NCBI GenBank assembly: GCA_027694045.1
Contig: JAQEWB010000011.1
Span: forward strand, 7,473-71,472
DNA length: 64,000 nt
Direction of reading: 5' to 3'
Source of the DNA: Bacillaceae bacterium OF18-1A
GTDB taxonomy: Bacteria; Bacillota; Bacilli; Bacillales; Bacillaceae_G
The notes under the pieces are model-generated. The model did not search any database, was not told the origin of the DNA, and was given only the letters and a program-made list of their open reading frames with translations. Shown one piece after another: positions 37,374 through 44,978 of the stretch (position 1 is the stretch's first letter; every line of letters begins with the position of its first letter). The translations under genes and the position numbers were made by a program.

Positions 37374-37563
37374 GATATTTTCTCCATTCTATCCTTATTC
37401 TCTTTAAAATCCTTTTGAAGGTATACCAAGCCTTCTTTAAAATTTACATGGTCAAGGTATTCAAATACACCCATATTTTGTTTCTTTTTCTATTGCTCGT
37501 CATGCAAACTAACTATAATATATACAGTAAGTTTCTTAAAAGTATTATTTGAGGTGATTCAAT

Positions 37564-38028
37564 ATGAAGACTACACTTTGGACAGACGATGACTATTTAA
37601 AATTATCACCGATTAATGACGAACTAGTAAAAAAAGCAGAAGAAGTACTGAACGTAAAGCTTCCGGAATCATACATAAACCTTCTAAAAGAACAAAATGG
37701 TGGAACGCTGCGCCTTGATGCTCATCCTACTTCAGAGCCAAATTCTTGGGCGGACGATCATGTTAATGTTTCTGGCTTATTTGGCATTTCTTTTGATGAA
37801 AATGAATCTAGTATTTTAGAAAGCCACTATTTAATTCGAGAATGGGAAATGCCTGAAAATCTCGTACTTTTATCTGGAGACGGACATACGTGGATTGCAT
37901 TAGACTATCGAAATGTTGCTGAAAATCCTCCAGTTATATTTATCGATAATGAGTTTGAGAAAATTATTGAATTAGCACCTAACTTTGAAAGCTTCTTACA
38001 AAACTTAACGACATATGACGAAGAGTAA
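37564..38028 (+). CDS. SMI1/KNR4 (SUKH) family protein
   Basis: A 154-residue acidic protein. ELVKKAEEVLNVKLPESYINLLKEQNGG is the classic SMI1/KNR4 N-terminal motif, followed by VSGLFGIS and PENLVLLSGDGHTWIALDYR, PPVIFIDNEFEKIIELAPNFESFL. The family includes immunity proteins of contact-dependent and polymorphic toxin systems. GAGGTG lies before ATG 37564. It is divergent from the other SUKH gene, 190 nt away. The pair of SUKH genes suggests remnants of a toxin-immunity locus. Confidence 0.85.
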   Translation: MKTTLWTDDDYLKLSPINDELVKKAEEVLNVKLPESYINLLKEQNGGTLRLDAHPTSEPNSWADDHVNVSGLFGISFDENESSILESHYLIREWEMPENLVLLSGDGHTWIALDYRNVAENPPVIFIDNEFEKIIELAPNFESFLQNLTTYDEE

Positions 38029-38172
38029 GCCCCACTCTAAAAAGGGGCAGGATTTCATTATAAATTTACATATTTCTTTAAAACCAATCGACTTTAAGAA
38101 AAAAAGACATACCTTCTTTAGATTAGTAGTATGTCAAAAATTGATAGATTTATTGCAATCGCCCCGAGGTTT

Positions 38173-38832
38173 TTACACACTGAAATTCTTTTTAAGCTTC
38201 TTATATTTTCTATATGAACGTCTAACAATGTCCAACATGAAATACGGTATTTTAACAGAGAAAGGCAATTTATAAATGAAAGGCAAGTAAAAAATAAAAT
38301 ATGCCTTTTCTAAGTCTCTCCACTTACTATCCTCTTTTGTTTTTAAGAAGTCAGATACATCAACTACATATCCTCTTCCGTTTTCCATCATCACATTTTT
38401 CCCATGAACATCACAAGGAATTAATCCTTTTCCCCTTGCATACTCTAAAGCTTCATTGATATCGAGGATTACTTGCTTAGGAATTTTAATTCCCTTATGA
38501 AGTGCATCGTATAAAGTAATTTCTTTTAAACGTTTCAATACTATGAAATTTTCTCCTTTATATATAAGCTTCGAATAAGAAGGGTGGTTTCCAATTCTTC
38601 GGTATACTTCTGACTCATTTTCAATCCCTTCTCCTTTTCGCGCGTACACTTTCACTACCCAATTTCTGTATTCTTTATGCATAAATACTGCAGCATAATT
38701 ACCTGTTCCTAAACATTTCCAAAGTCTAGGAATATCTTTAACTACTACAGGATCGAATTCACTCTCACTTCTTATGCTTACCTCTTTTAATAATTCATCC
38801 TTTATCAAGCCCACAAAACTATTTATACTCAT
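38173..38832 (-). CDS. Small protein-kinase-like protein (RIO/ABC1-type)
   Basis: A 219-residue protein with a minimal kinase fold: glycine loop LGTGNYAAVF, catalytic Lys in WVVKVYA, hinge NFIVLKRLKEITLYD, catalytic loop IPCDVHGKNVMM (Asp, Asn) and metal-binding Asp in YVVDVSDF. All catalytic residues are there, so it could phosphorylate a small molecule or protein. A hydrophobic segment (FIFYLPFIYKLPF) near the C-terminus may contact the membrane. GGAG is 8 nt before ATG 38832. It resembles anti-toxin-adjacent kinases but its substrate is unknown. Confidence 0.7.
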   Translation of the reverse strand: MSINSFVGLIKDELLKEVSIRSESEFDPVVVKDIPRLWKCLGTGNYAAVFMHKEYRNWVVKVYARKGEGIENESEVYRRIGNHPSYSKLIYKGENFIVLKRLKEITLYDALHKGIKIPKQVILDINEALEYARGKGLIPCDVHGKNVMMENGRGYVVDVSDFLKTKEDSKWRDLEKAYFIFYLPFIYKLPFSVKIPYFMLDIVRRSYRKYKKLKKNFSV

Positions 38833-39305
38833 CATTTCCACTCCATTTTCGCTAAAAGGGGTCCCATCTACATTTTAACGAATGTTGATGCTAACTCAAT
38901 TACTATCTTAACAAATTAAAATTTTGTTTCTCTATCCTCATACTGTTTGGCAAGTTTATAAAATGAAAAACGTTTAATATCATACTTGTTCATAGCTCTT
39001 ACTGCTGTAATTGCACCCGTTTTCTGATAAGGACAATTCCGGTATGGAGATGATTTGGTGTTCACTCAATCCATCTCCCGCAGCTTATAACGGGCCAATT
39101 ACAAATAAAAGAAAACATCTCCATATCCGATTGTATTCTACAAACGAGAATAGAATTTATCAACATAAAAAAAAATTATCGATTGCACAATGTTTCACAT
39201 GAAACTATTCGTATTCCGGATTATCTTTCCTCTACACAATACTTGTAAAGCCTTTACTAACTGCTACAAATTATAAAAAGACGCCTTTTCAAAAAGGCGT
39301 CTTCC
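38833..39305. other. Non-coding stretch with a parS-like site
   Basis: About 470 nt without a credible gene. A 63-codon open frame at 39011-39202 has no ribosome site and an improbable composition. At 39191-39206 TGTTTCACATGAAACT matches the parS consensus TGTTNCACGTGAAACA at 14 of 16 positions. A short terminator-like AAGACGCC/GGCGTCTT hairpin (39279-39303) belongs to the nucleotidyltransferase gene. Confidence 0.5.
39279..39303 (-). terminator. Terminator of the nucleotidyltransferase gene
   Basis: AAGACGCCTTTT pairs with AAAAAGGCGTCTT around a short loop, adjoining the stop codon at 39306. Confidence 0.7.
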
Positions 39306-40100
39306 CTACCACTTCCCCCTGCACTCCTCAATCAAACTAAGCAAATATTTCCTCGTCATATCCGCCCTTCTCCAAATAGAGAGTTTCTTCTTTCCATTTG
39401 GATTTTGCTTCATTCGCTCTACTTCTTTTAATAGTGGCTCCCATTCTTTCGCTGAACGTTCTAATAAGTATTGCAATCCTTTATCTTTTGAAACAATTGT
39501 TTTATGTTCTAGTGTATACAAAATACGCCCCATCGTAACGACGGCTGACTCTATCCATTCTTCTATGAAAAATAAATAAGGACGATTCGCTTTTTCACTC
39601 CAGTAATGTTCTACGTTATATTTCATCGTATTTACTACATCGTCCCATTTTACTTGAAACGGAAGGTCCTCAGCTTCTCGTCCGATCACTGTAATGCCTT
39701 CGTTTTTCAAAGTCCACCATGTAACCGCATTAATGTCCCAGTAACCGATATTCGCTTTTCCTTCTGCACAATATACGTATTCGTTCATTTCATCATTGTA
39801 TTTCCCTACATCAGCAAGCGGAATATACATACCGTCCATCCTTTTACCTAGCGTACTATCACCAAGTTTTCTATGCAAATCTATAATTTGTAGTTTTTCA
39901 GCTTCATTCACGGAATCATTTATGACTGTAACAAAATCAACATCGCTCGTTTCTATATGAAATGCCCCTAGCGCGATTGATCCGTAAACGTATACCCCAA
40001 CTATTTTCTCGTCCGAAAAAATTTCTTGTAGCCCTACTATGTACTGCTCCATTAACTGTTGCACTTCCGTTGGCAACGCCTGCTTTACTCTATTTTCCAC
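39306..40100 (-). CDS. Aminoglycoside nucleotidyltransferase-like protein (DUF4111)
   Basis: A 264-residue protein with the nucleotidyltransferase motif VYVYGSIALGAFHIETSDVD (GS...DxD), then a helical C-terminal domain of the ANT(3'')/ANT(9) DUF4111 type (HYWSEKANRPYLFFIEEWIESAVVTMGRILYTLEH). Members adenylate streptomycin or spectinomycin, but distant ones lack resistance activity. The start GTG 40100 follows GGAGGG at 6 nt; a longer frame has no ribosome site and runs through the yuzD terminator. Treat drug resistance as a hypothesis. Confidence 0.75.
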   Translation of the reverse strand: MENRVKQALPTEVQQLMEQYIVGLQEIFSDEKIVGVYVYGSIALGAFHIETSDVDFVTVINDSVNEAEKLQIIDLHRKLGDSTLGKRMDGMYIPLADVGKYNDEMNEYVYCAEGKANIGYWDINAVTWWTLKNEGITVIGREAEDLPFQVKWDDVVNTMKYNVEHYWSEKANRPYLFFIEEWIESAVVTMGRILYTLEHKTIVSKDKGLQYLLERSAKEWEPLLKEVERMKQNPNGKKKLSIWRRADMTRKYLLSLIEECRGKW

Positions 40101-40114
40101 ATCTATCCCTCCAT

Positions 40115-40147
40115 TAAAAAAAGCCTTCGCAATTCGCAAAGGCTTCT
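40115..40147 (-). terminator. Terminator of yuzD
   Basis: AAGCCTTCGC (40121-40130) pairs with GCAAAGGCTT (40136-40145) and is followed by a T run on the minus strand. Confidence 0.75.
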
Positions 40148-40152
40148 TGATT

Positions 40153-40461
40153 TTATAAATACTTCTCGATTTCTTCGTAAACATCCTTCAAACGAGGATT
40201 TCCTTCTCCAACAATTTCACCATTCACAAGAACGACTGGATAAAATAAATCTTCCTCCACTACGCGCTCTGCGAATGCTTTTTTATCTTCATCTTCTTGT
40301 TCTTCTTGAAAATCAATATACTCGAAATTAAATTTATTTTCTTGTCCTTCATATTTACGACCAATCGCCGCTTGTAACCACTCAAACGTTTCTGTTGAAG
40401 ATGGCATTCCAACGCAACTCGCACAAATTACTTTCGTCCCATACACTTGCACATTAACCAT
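40153..40461 (-). CDS. yuzD: YuzD family protein (DUF1462)
   Basis: A 102-residue thioredoxin-like protein. VQVYGTKVICASCVGMPSSTETFEWL carries a CASC motif, and PVVLVNGEIVGEGNPRLKDVYEEIEKYL is the usual C-terminus. B. subtilis yuzD lies next to yutI, the NifU-like gene, exactly as here (divergent, 196 nt apart), hinting at a link with Fe-S or thiol chemistry. GGGGGAG precedes ATG 40461; longer frames lack a ribosome site. Confidence 0.85.
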   Translation of the reverse strand: MVNVQVYGTKVICASCVGMPSSTETFEWLQAAIGRKYEGQENKFNFEYIDFQEEQEDEDKKAFAERVVEEDLFYPVVLVNGEIVGEGNPRLKDVYEEIEKYL

Positions 40462-40656
40462 TTCTTCTCCCCCACTTCTTGCTCTAACAGTATATTCAGA
40501 TGTCTTATTACATAAGCACATCATTTTACAAACTTATTCCATACCCCTATACTGAAAAAACACGATACAAGATTTCGACAATAAAACAAGAAGAGAAAAA
40601 ATAGATTTTCCCCTCTATCTTGATTATAATAAAACTGATGAAAGGAGTCGATAAAA

Positions 40657-40893
40657 ATGGAAAACCCACATATGCAAGAACAAGTATTAGAAGTATTAGA
40701 TAAATTACGTCCATTCTTACTTCGCGATGGCGGAGACGTTGAATTAGTAGACATTGAAGAAGGTATCGTAAAACTACGCCTTATGGGTGCATGCGGAAGC
40801 TGCCCAAGTTCTACAATCACACTAAAAGCTGGTATCGAACGCGCTTTACTTGAAGAAGTACCAGGCGTTATCGAAGTAGAACAAGTATTTTAA
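40657..40893 (+). CDS. yutI: NifU-like Fe-S scaffold protein YutI
   Basis: A 78-residue NifU C-terminal domain protein (Nfu). The cluster-binding motif is GACGSCPSS (CxxC), and [20 protein letters not shown] is the usual opening. It assembles or carries a [4Fe-4S] cluster shared by two monomers. GAAAGGAG lies before ATG 40657. It is divergent from yuzD and is followed by a GC-rich dispersed repeat. Confidence 0.92.
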   Translation: MENPHMQEQVLEVLDKLRPFLLRDGGDVELVDIEEGIVKLRLMGACGSCPSSTITLKAGIERALLEEVPGVIEVEQVF

Positions 40894-40895
40894 TC

Positions 40896-41050
40896 TAAAA
40901 GCGGAAGCGGCTCGTTCAGAACAGGAGGTCATTGGAGCTCCTGACGAAGAGGCGCTTTTTGCCTCACAGGAAGGCGCGAAATGGCCGACTGTTCTAGCCG
41001 CTGGGGCTAGATATTAATTAAAAGCGGAAGCGGCTCGTTCAAAATCGCTT
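40896..41050 (+). repeat. GC-rich stem-loop repeat (GCGGAAGCGGCTCGTTC type)
   Basis: The stretch opens AAAGCGGAAGCGGCTCGTTC, includes GGAGCTCC and AGGCGCTTTTTGCCT hairpins, and closes AGCCGCTGGGGCTAG; a partial second copy starts near 41021 (AAAGCGGAAGCGGCTCGTTC again). A homologous copy in reverse orientation lies at 60.04-60.17 kb. G+C is much higher than in the neighbourhood. It occupies the gap between yutI and the next gene. Confidence 0.8.
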
Positions 41051-41053
41051 CCT

Positions 41054-41085
41054 AAAAAAGAGACCAAAATTGGTCTCTTTTTTTA
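41054..41085 (+). terminator. Terminator downstream of the repeat
   Basis: AAAGAGACCAA (41057-41067) pairs with TTGGTCTCTTT (41070-41080), followed by T. It probably ends the yutI transcript, which would then include the repeat. Confidence 0.75.
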
Positions 41086-41211
41086 TTCACATAACCATTC
41101 CGATTTAACATCATAAAACAAAATTGGAAATCCCTCTCAAAAAATGCGATAATTGATACTATATAGTGAATCGTTCACACATATAAAGTAAAAAACATAG
41201 GGGGACGACAC

Positions 41212-41427
41212 ATGCCAAAAATGGGGAACACTTTTTTAACAATTCAAGAACTAGAGAAGAAAAAAGAGTATTTATTAGACCTTTCATCCGTTATACCGAC
41301 ATGGAATGCGAGCTATCAATTTTTATTTAAAGAAATCCAGCAAGAATTATTGAGTAAAGTAAATGAAAAAATCGAAAGACATCAATTCATTTTAAATATA
41401 TGTGCAGATCAACAGGTAGGGGCATAA
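41212..41427 (+). CDS. Small helical protein of unknown function
   Basis: A 71-residue protein, probably two helices: FLTIQELEKKKEYLLDLSSV and FKEIQQELLSKVNEKIERHQFIL. AGGGGG lies 7 nt before ATG 41212 and a terminator follows, so it looks real. No family recognised. Confidence 0.6.
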   Translation: MPKMGNTFLTIQELEKKKEYLLDLSSVIPTWNASYQFLFKEIQQELLSKVNEKIERHQFILNICADQQVGA

Positions 41428-41450
41428 TGTATTACATACAATTGTAGTAT

Positions 41451-41480
41451 AAAAAAGAGACCTCAATCGGTCTCTTTTTT
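41451..41480. terminator. Bidirectional terminator
   Basis: AAAAAAGAGACC (41451-41462) pairs with GGTCTCTTTTTT (41469-41480), between the small helical protein and convergent yutH. Confidence 0.8.
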
Positions 41481-41483
41481 ATT

Positions 41484-42485
41484 TTAAGATAGCCAATCTA
41501 ATTTTCGAATCCCTAACTTATCAACTGGTAAACGAAGTGATCCATAAAAATGCTTCATAAATTGCTCAGAGCGGTTCACATCGTGTAAAATTGCTTCTAA
41601 GCGATCTCTGTATATGCTTTTTTGTTCTTCGTTCACAGTTTGATAGTATCGCTCCACCGTTTCAAAATAGTGTAGCGGGAATAGAAGCCTGGCGAATAAT
41701 AAGCGCCAACCAAATGAGGATAGCGAATAATTCCGTTCATAATCTGTAACAAATTGAACGATTGTTTGCTCCCAGTCTTTCTTTTTTTCTATCGTCATAT
41801 GACGAATCCATTCTGCTATATCTCGGCTAGGGTGATCATACACCCAATCAAAAGGAAGTTTTAGACGCTTCGTTTGCTGCCATAATAGAGGTGTAAATCG
41901 TTCTTGGCAAATTGTTGCTGCGTCAGTTATTTGCGGCGTATCATCCAATTCAGTATCGACAACATACTGAATTGCATTTTCTGCAACTCCTAAGTAATAC
42001 GGGAAGGATTCTATAAACAATTGATCGAATACATCTGTAGGGTGGTTCATTACTTGTGATTGCCAGAACCTTTCTAATTGATCGAGTCTTTTTTCCCATA
42101 ATGCTTTCCATTCCCCAATGCGGCTTAATTGCTCGATTTCTTCTGGAAAGAATGCACCTCGCTTATGAAATATAGAAAGCTCGCTTCCTAATGATATAGC
42201 ATGTCGTTCTAACGTACGCATACCTTTTAATAAGCAGTAATTTTTTTCTTCTATCTCGCTTACATAGTAGCCGTGTATAGTCGGAACGAAAGTCGCTACA
42301 GTTATATCCCCTTGCTGGTTCATATAATCACTGAGCTTTTTCATCTCTACAAGTACTTCTTCCTCCATTTCTCCAATTGGAATAAGTACATAAATTTTGT
42401 TGCGAATCCAAAAGCTTTTATAGGGGCCAAGGGGGATTAATTCTTTAACATGCATGTGATAATGCTCATAAATATGATGAATCAT
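41484..42485 (-). CDS. yutH: Spore coat-associated kinase-like protein YutH
   Basis: A 333-residue protein of the CotS/YutH/YsxE group, a degenerate aminoglycoside-phosphotransferase (APH) fold found in spore coats. The N-terminal lobe (HIYEHYHMHVKELIPLGPYKSFWIRN) and a helical C-lobe (LPFDWVYDHPSRDIAEWIRH) are visible, while a clear HxDxxxxN catalytic loop is not, in line with a structural role. AGGTGG is 8 nt before ATG 42485. The next gene, pgpA (yutG), is divergent, as in B. subtilis. Confidence 0.85.
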   Translation of the reverse strand: MIHHIYEHYHMHVKELIPLGPYKSFWIRNKIYVLIPIGEMEEEVLVEMKKLSDYMNQQGDITVATFVPTIHGYYVSEIEEKNYCLLKGMRTLERHAISLGSELSIFHKRGAFFPEEIEQLSRIGEWKALWEKRLDQLERFWQSQVMNHPTDVFDQLFIESFPYYLGVAENAIQYVVDTELDDTPQITDAATICQERFTPLLWQQTKRLKLPFDWVYDHPSRDIAEWIRHMTIEKKKDWEQTIVQFVTDYERNYSLSSFGWRLLFARLLFPLHYFETVERYYQTVNEEQKSIYRDRLEAILHDVNRSEQFMKHFYGSLRLPVDKLGIRKLDWLS

Positions 42486-42604
42486 CGCAGTCGCCACCTA
42501 TGGTTTTTCTTTATATATATGAGCTTGTGCTCGCCTTTCATTCCTATGCACATGATAAAGCAATGTAACGTATACAATACTAAAAAGAAAAAAAGGTGAT
42601 AAAC

Positions 42605-43096
42605 ATGAAAGAATCCAATCAACTACAAGAAAGAGCATTACAACTATTACAAGAGCGTGGTGTAACCATTGACGACATTGCTGACCTTGTTTATTTTCTT
42701 CAAAAAAAATACCATACAAATTTAGAGATGTCAGAATGCCGTTATAACGTTGAACGCGTACTATCAAAACGCGAAGTACAAAATGCACTGATTACAGGCA
42801 TTGAACTTGATGTCCTCGCTGAAAAAGGTATGTTAAGTGAACCATTACAAGATATCGTAAAACGTGATGAAGGCTTATACGGAATTGATGAAGTTATCGC
42901 ACTTTCTATCGTTAACGTGTACGGCTCTATCGGTTTCACGAACTTTGGATATATCGATAAATTAAAACCAGGCATTTTAGAATACTTAAATGATAAATCA
43001 TCTGGAAAAGTGCATACATTCCTCGATGATATTGTTGGCGGAATTGCTGCCGCTGCTTCAAGCCGTTTAGCGCACCGAGCTGAGCACACAGAATAA
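42605..43096 (+). CDS. yutG: Phosphatidylglycerophosphatase A-like protein (YutG)
   Basis: A 163-residue PgpA-family protein. ERALQLLQERGVTIDDIADLVYFLQ, DEVIALSIVNVYGSIGFTNFGYIDKLKPG and TFLDDIVGGIAAAASSRLAHR match the soluble Firmicutes branch. PgpA dephosphorylates phosphatidylglycerol phosphate in phospholipid synthesis; this branch lacks transmembrane helices, so its activity is less certain. AGGTG is 6 nt before ATG 42605. Confidence 0.85.
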   Translation: MKESNQLQERALQLLQERGVTIDDIADLVYFLQKKYHTNLEMSECRYNVERVLSKREVQNALITGIELDVLAEKGMLSEPLQDIVKRDEGLYGIDEVIALSIVNVYGSIGFTNFGYIDKLKPGILEYLNDKSSGKVHTFLDDIVGGIAAAASSRLAHRAEHTE

Positions 43097-43127
43097 AGTG
43101 AAACTCCCACAAATAGCGGGATAAAAT
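43097..43127. repeat. Mini bcr1-like element (two termini joined)
   Basis: AGTGAAACT directly followed by CCCACAAATAGCGGGATAAAA. The first part equals one terminus of the 22.94-23.11 kb element and the last part (GCGGGATAAAA) the other, with the middle missing. It lies right after yutG, abutting its terminator. Confidence 0.5.
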
Positions 43128-43164
43128 ATGAAAGACCGTCAGTTTCATACTGACGGTCTTTCAT
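43128..43164. terminator. Bidirectional terminator yutG/GNAT
   Basis: A 16-bp perfect stem (43128-43143 with 43149-43164); the right arm includes the stop codon of the acetyltransferase gene. Confidence 0.85.
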
Positions 43165-43624
43165 ATTCCATAAGCATAAATTCTCTACCTCGGCTCAAAA
43201 ATATAGGCCCTTGTTGAAAACCTATGTTTTTATATAACGTAATCGCTCTCGTATTAAACGTTGCTACACTCAGTCGAAACACTTTCGAATTAAATTCTTT
43301 TGCCGCGAACTCGATTCCAGCTTGAAAAAACATTTCCCCCATTCTTTTCCCTGTTAACGTTGGCTTCATTCCAAGCCCGATATCAATTACACCTTCTCCT
43401 TCATATAAATTAGCATCTCTTCCCCCTGGTACTTGTGCATTTTCTCCAAAACAGAAATATCCGATAAGCTCTCCGTTATGATCACAACAGCCGTAATACG
43501 TCCCATCTAATAGCTCTTCTATTACTTCGTCCTCTCCTGAAAAGCTATATAAATTATATGGTTCTTCATACGTCCACCTACTTATCTCACTCGCTTCTTC
43601 TACCGTTAACTTATGTATATCCAT
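43145..43624 (-). CDS. GNAT N-acetyltransferase
   Basis: A 159-residue acetyltransferase. Strand beta-4 VIDIGLGMKPTLTGKRMGEMFFQAGIEFA holds the acetyl-CoA pyrophosphate loop (consensus Q/RxxGxG/A, here LTGKRMG), and FRLSVATFNTRAITLYKNIGFQQ is the typical C-terminal motif of RimI-like enzymes. The N-terminal IHKLTVEEASEISRWTYEEPYNLYSF is often seen in Bacillus GNATs. GGGGAG lies before ATG 43624. Substrate unknown. Confidence 0.85.
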   Translation of the reverse strand: MDIHKLTVEEASEISRWTYEEPYNLYSFSGEDEVIEELLDGTYYGCCDHNGELIGYFCFGENAQVPGGRDANLYEGEGVIDIGLGMKPTLTGKRMGEMFFQAGIEFAAKEFNSKVFRLSVATFNTRAITLYKNIGFQQGPIFLSRGREFMLMEYERPSV

Positions 43625-43840
43625 CCTGCTCTCCCCTTATTAAATATCCTGTATATACTCATTCATTTTTCACATTTCATTTCCCTCTAATTGAAATATG
43701 CATAATTGCATACGTACACCTACGACATACATGATACAATTTACTCGAATCGCTGTCGCTACACTTTTGATCAAAGAAAAGACGGTAAACGGGTATTACC
43801 TCCTTTTCAAATGCAAGCAATTGACACATTTTGTCATCAG

Positions 43841-43868
43841 AAAAGACACTCTATTGAGTGTCTTTTTT
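43841..43868 (+). terminator. Terminator of unassigned transcript
   Basis: AAAAGACACTC (43841-43851) pairs with GAGTGTCTTTT (43856-43866) and is followed by T; no gene precedes it on the plus strand. Confidence 0.7.
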
Positions 43869-43972
43869 CTATCCTTCAAAGGGACTTACTCATTTCAAAA
43901 ACAAACGCATAAAATGATGTAACTCTTTACACGCATAATCCCTCTCTAAAAATTATGAAATAAATTCAAAAC

Positions 43973-44002
43973 AAAAAAAGCACTCCAGCTAGAGTGCTTT
44001 TT
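43973..44002 (+). terminator. Hairpin just upstream of the 28-residue gene
   Basis: AAAAGCACTC (43976-43985) pairs with GAGTGCTTTT (43992-44001), 15 nt before an AAGGAGGT ribosome site. It may end an upstream transcript or attenuate the small gene. Confidence 0.65.
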
Positions 44003-44027
44003 ACTTTCAAACAAGGAGGTTACATAT

Positions 44028-44114
44028 ATGGATAGTACTCTCGTATTTAACTTTGGCATTGGTATTGTCATTATTTTATTCGTGTTCTTTGTTCTTTGTA
44101 TGAGCGGAGTATAG
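44028..44114 (+). CDS. 28-residue membrane peptide
   Basis: A short gene with an excellent AAGGAGGT site (44014-44021) 6 nt before ATG 44028. The product MDSTLVFNFGIGIVIILFVF then FVLCMSGV is one transmembrane helix with almost no soluble part. I do not recognise it. Similar tiny hydrophobic proteins in Bacillus act in sporulation or modulate membrane complexes, but that is only an analogy. The preceding hairpin suggests its transcript starts in or before the leader. Confidence 0.55.
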   Translation: MDSTLVFNFGIGIVIILFVFFVLCMSGV

Positions 44115-44301
44115 AAGGCTTTTATGCTGATAACCCTTTCTATACATTTACTTTAAAATAAACCTCTACTATTTTGTATTTTTTGTCGCATACTAACATT
44201 CGTCTCTCCTATCAAAAAATTGACTATCATAAGAGAAGTAATCATAATAGTTACACAAATACAAAAAACTACTCACATATCCACAAATAGGAGGTAGAAC
44301 A

Positions 44302-44883
44302 ATGAAACATGTAATCGTTTATGCACACCCAAATACAGAAAGCTTCAACCATGCGATTTTAGAAACGGTAAAAAGTGAATTAGCAGAAAAAGGTCATGAA
44401 GTACGCGTTCGTGATTTATATGAATTACACTTCAATCCAGTATTAGGTGCTTCCGATTTCATCTCATTTTCTCAAGGAAACACACCAGCAGATATTAAAG
44501 AAGAGCAAGACCATATCTCTTGGGCTGATAGCATTACATTCATTTACCCCGTTTGGTGGGCAGGACTTCCTGCTATTTTGAAAGGATACGTTGATCGTGT
44601 ATTTAGCCACGGATTCGCTTATGCTTACGGTGCAAATGGCATTGAAAAGTTATTAAGCGGTAAAAAAGGATTGTTATTATCCACAATGGGTAATACGAAA
44701 GAAGCATACATAGCAGGCGGTATGTTTGATGCAATGAAGAAAACAGCGGATGTTGGTATTTTTGAATTTACAGGCATTGAAACACTTGAGCATACATTCT
44801 ATACAAGCGTTCCTTCTGTGGATAACGATGTGCGTAAACAATATCTTGAAGAGGTTAAAGATGTTGTGAATCGTGCGTTCTAA
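44302..44883 (+). CDS. NAD(P)H oxidoreductase, flavodoxin-like fold (YwrO/KefF type)
   Basis: A 193-residue flavodoxin-fold quinone/nitro reductase. HVIVYAHPNTESFNHAI binds the FMN/FAD phosphate, FIYPVWWAGLPAILKGYVDRVFSHGFAY is the family signature, and LSTMGNTKEAY closes the flavin site. It probably reduces quinones by two electrons, guarding against redox stress. GGAGGT precedes ATG 44302. It is followed by a single-unit dispersed repeat and a terminator. Confidence 0.88.
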   Translation: MKHVIVYAHPNTESFNHAILETVKSELAEKGHEVRVRDLYELHFNPVLGASDFISFSQGNTPADIKEEQDHISWADSITFIYPVWWAGLPAILKGYVDRVFSHGFAYAYGANGIEKLLSGKKGLLLSTMGNTKEAYIAGGMFDAMKKTADVGIFEFTGIETLEHTFYTSVPSVDNDVRKQYLEEVKDVVNRAF

Positions 44884-44885
44884 AT

Positions 44886-44925
44886 AAAATTATATCAGCG
44901 ATTCTCTAAATATATCGACAATAGT
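44886..44925 (+). repeat. Single unit of the ATATCRGCGATT repeat
   Basis: AATTATATCAGCGATTCTCT then AAATATATCGAC, one unit of the 41-nt family of the 33.5-kb array. Confidence 0.65.
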
Positions 44926-44941
44926 CACAGCCGGGTTAAAA

Positions 44942-44976
44942 AAGAAAGCTGTTCCAAACTCTGGAACAGCTTTCTT
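44942..44976. terminator. Bidirectional terminator
   Basis: A 15-bp perfect stem (44942-44956 with 44962-44976) between the flavodoxin-like gene and convergent yutF. Confidence 0.85.
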
Positions 44977-44978
44977 CA

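Larger units (their letters stand above)
43625..44027. other. Intergenic region with two terminators
   Basis: About 400 nt. Two rho-independent hairpins lie here (43841-43868 and 43973-44002). Two overlapping open frames of 68-74 codons at 43698-43922 run through the first hairpin and lack ribosome sites, so I do not call them. Which transcript ends at 43868 is unclear; a small RNA or a decayed gene is possible. Confidence 0.5.

Noticed and set aside
39011..39202. 63-codon open frame between the kinase-like and nucleotidyltransferase genes
   Set aside because: No ribosome site, no recognisable protein pattern, and it spans the parS-like palindrome.
39306..40100. Certain aminoglycoside resistance gene
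   Set aside because: Only the fold and GS...DxD motif are visible; chromosomal B. cereus homologs of this kind are not shown to confer resistance from sequence alone.
43698..43922. Two overlapping open frames of 68-74 codons
   Set aside because: Both run through a rho-independent terminator and lack ribosome sites.
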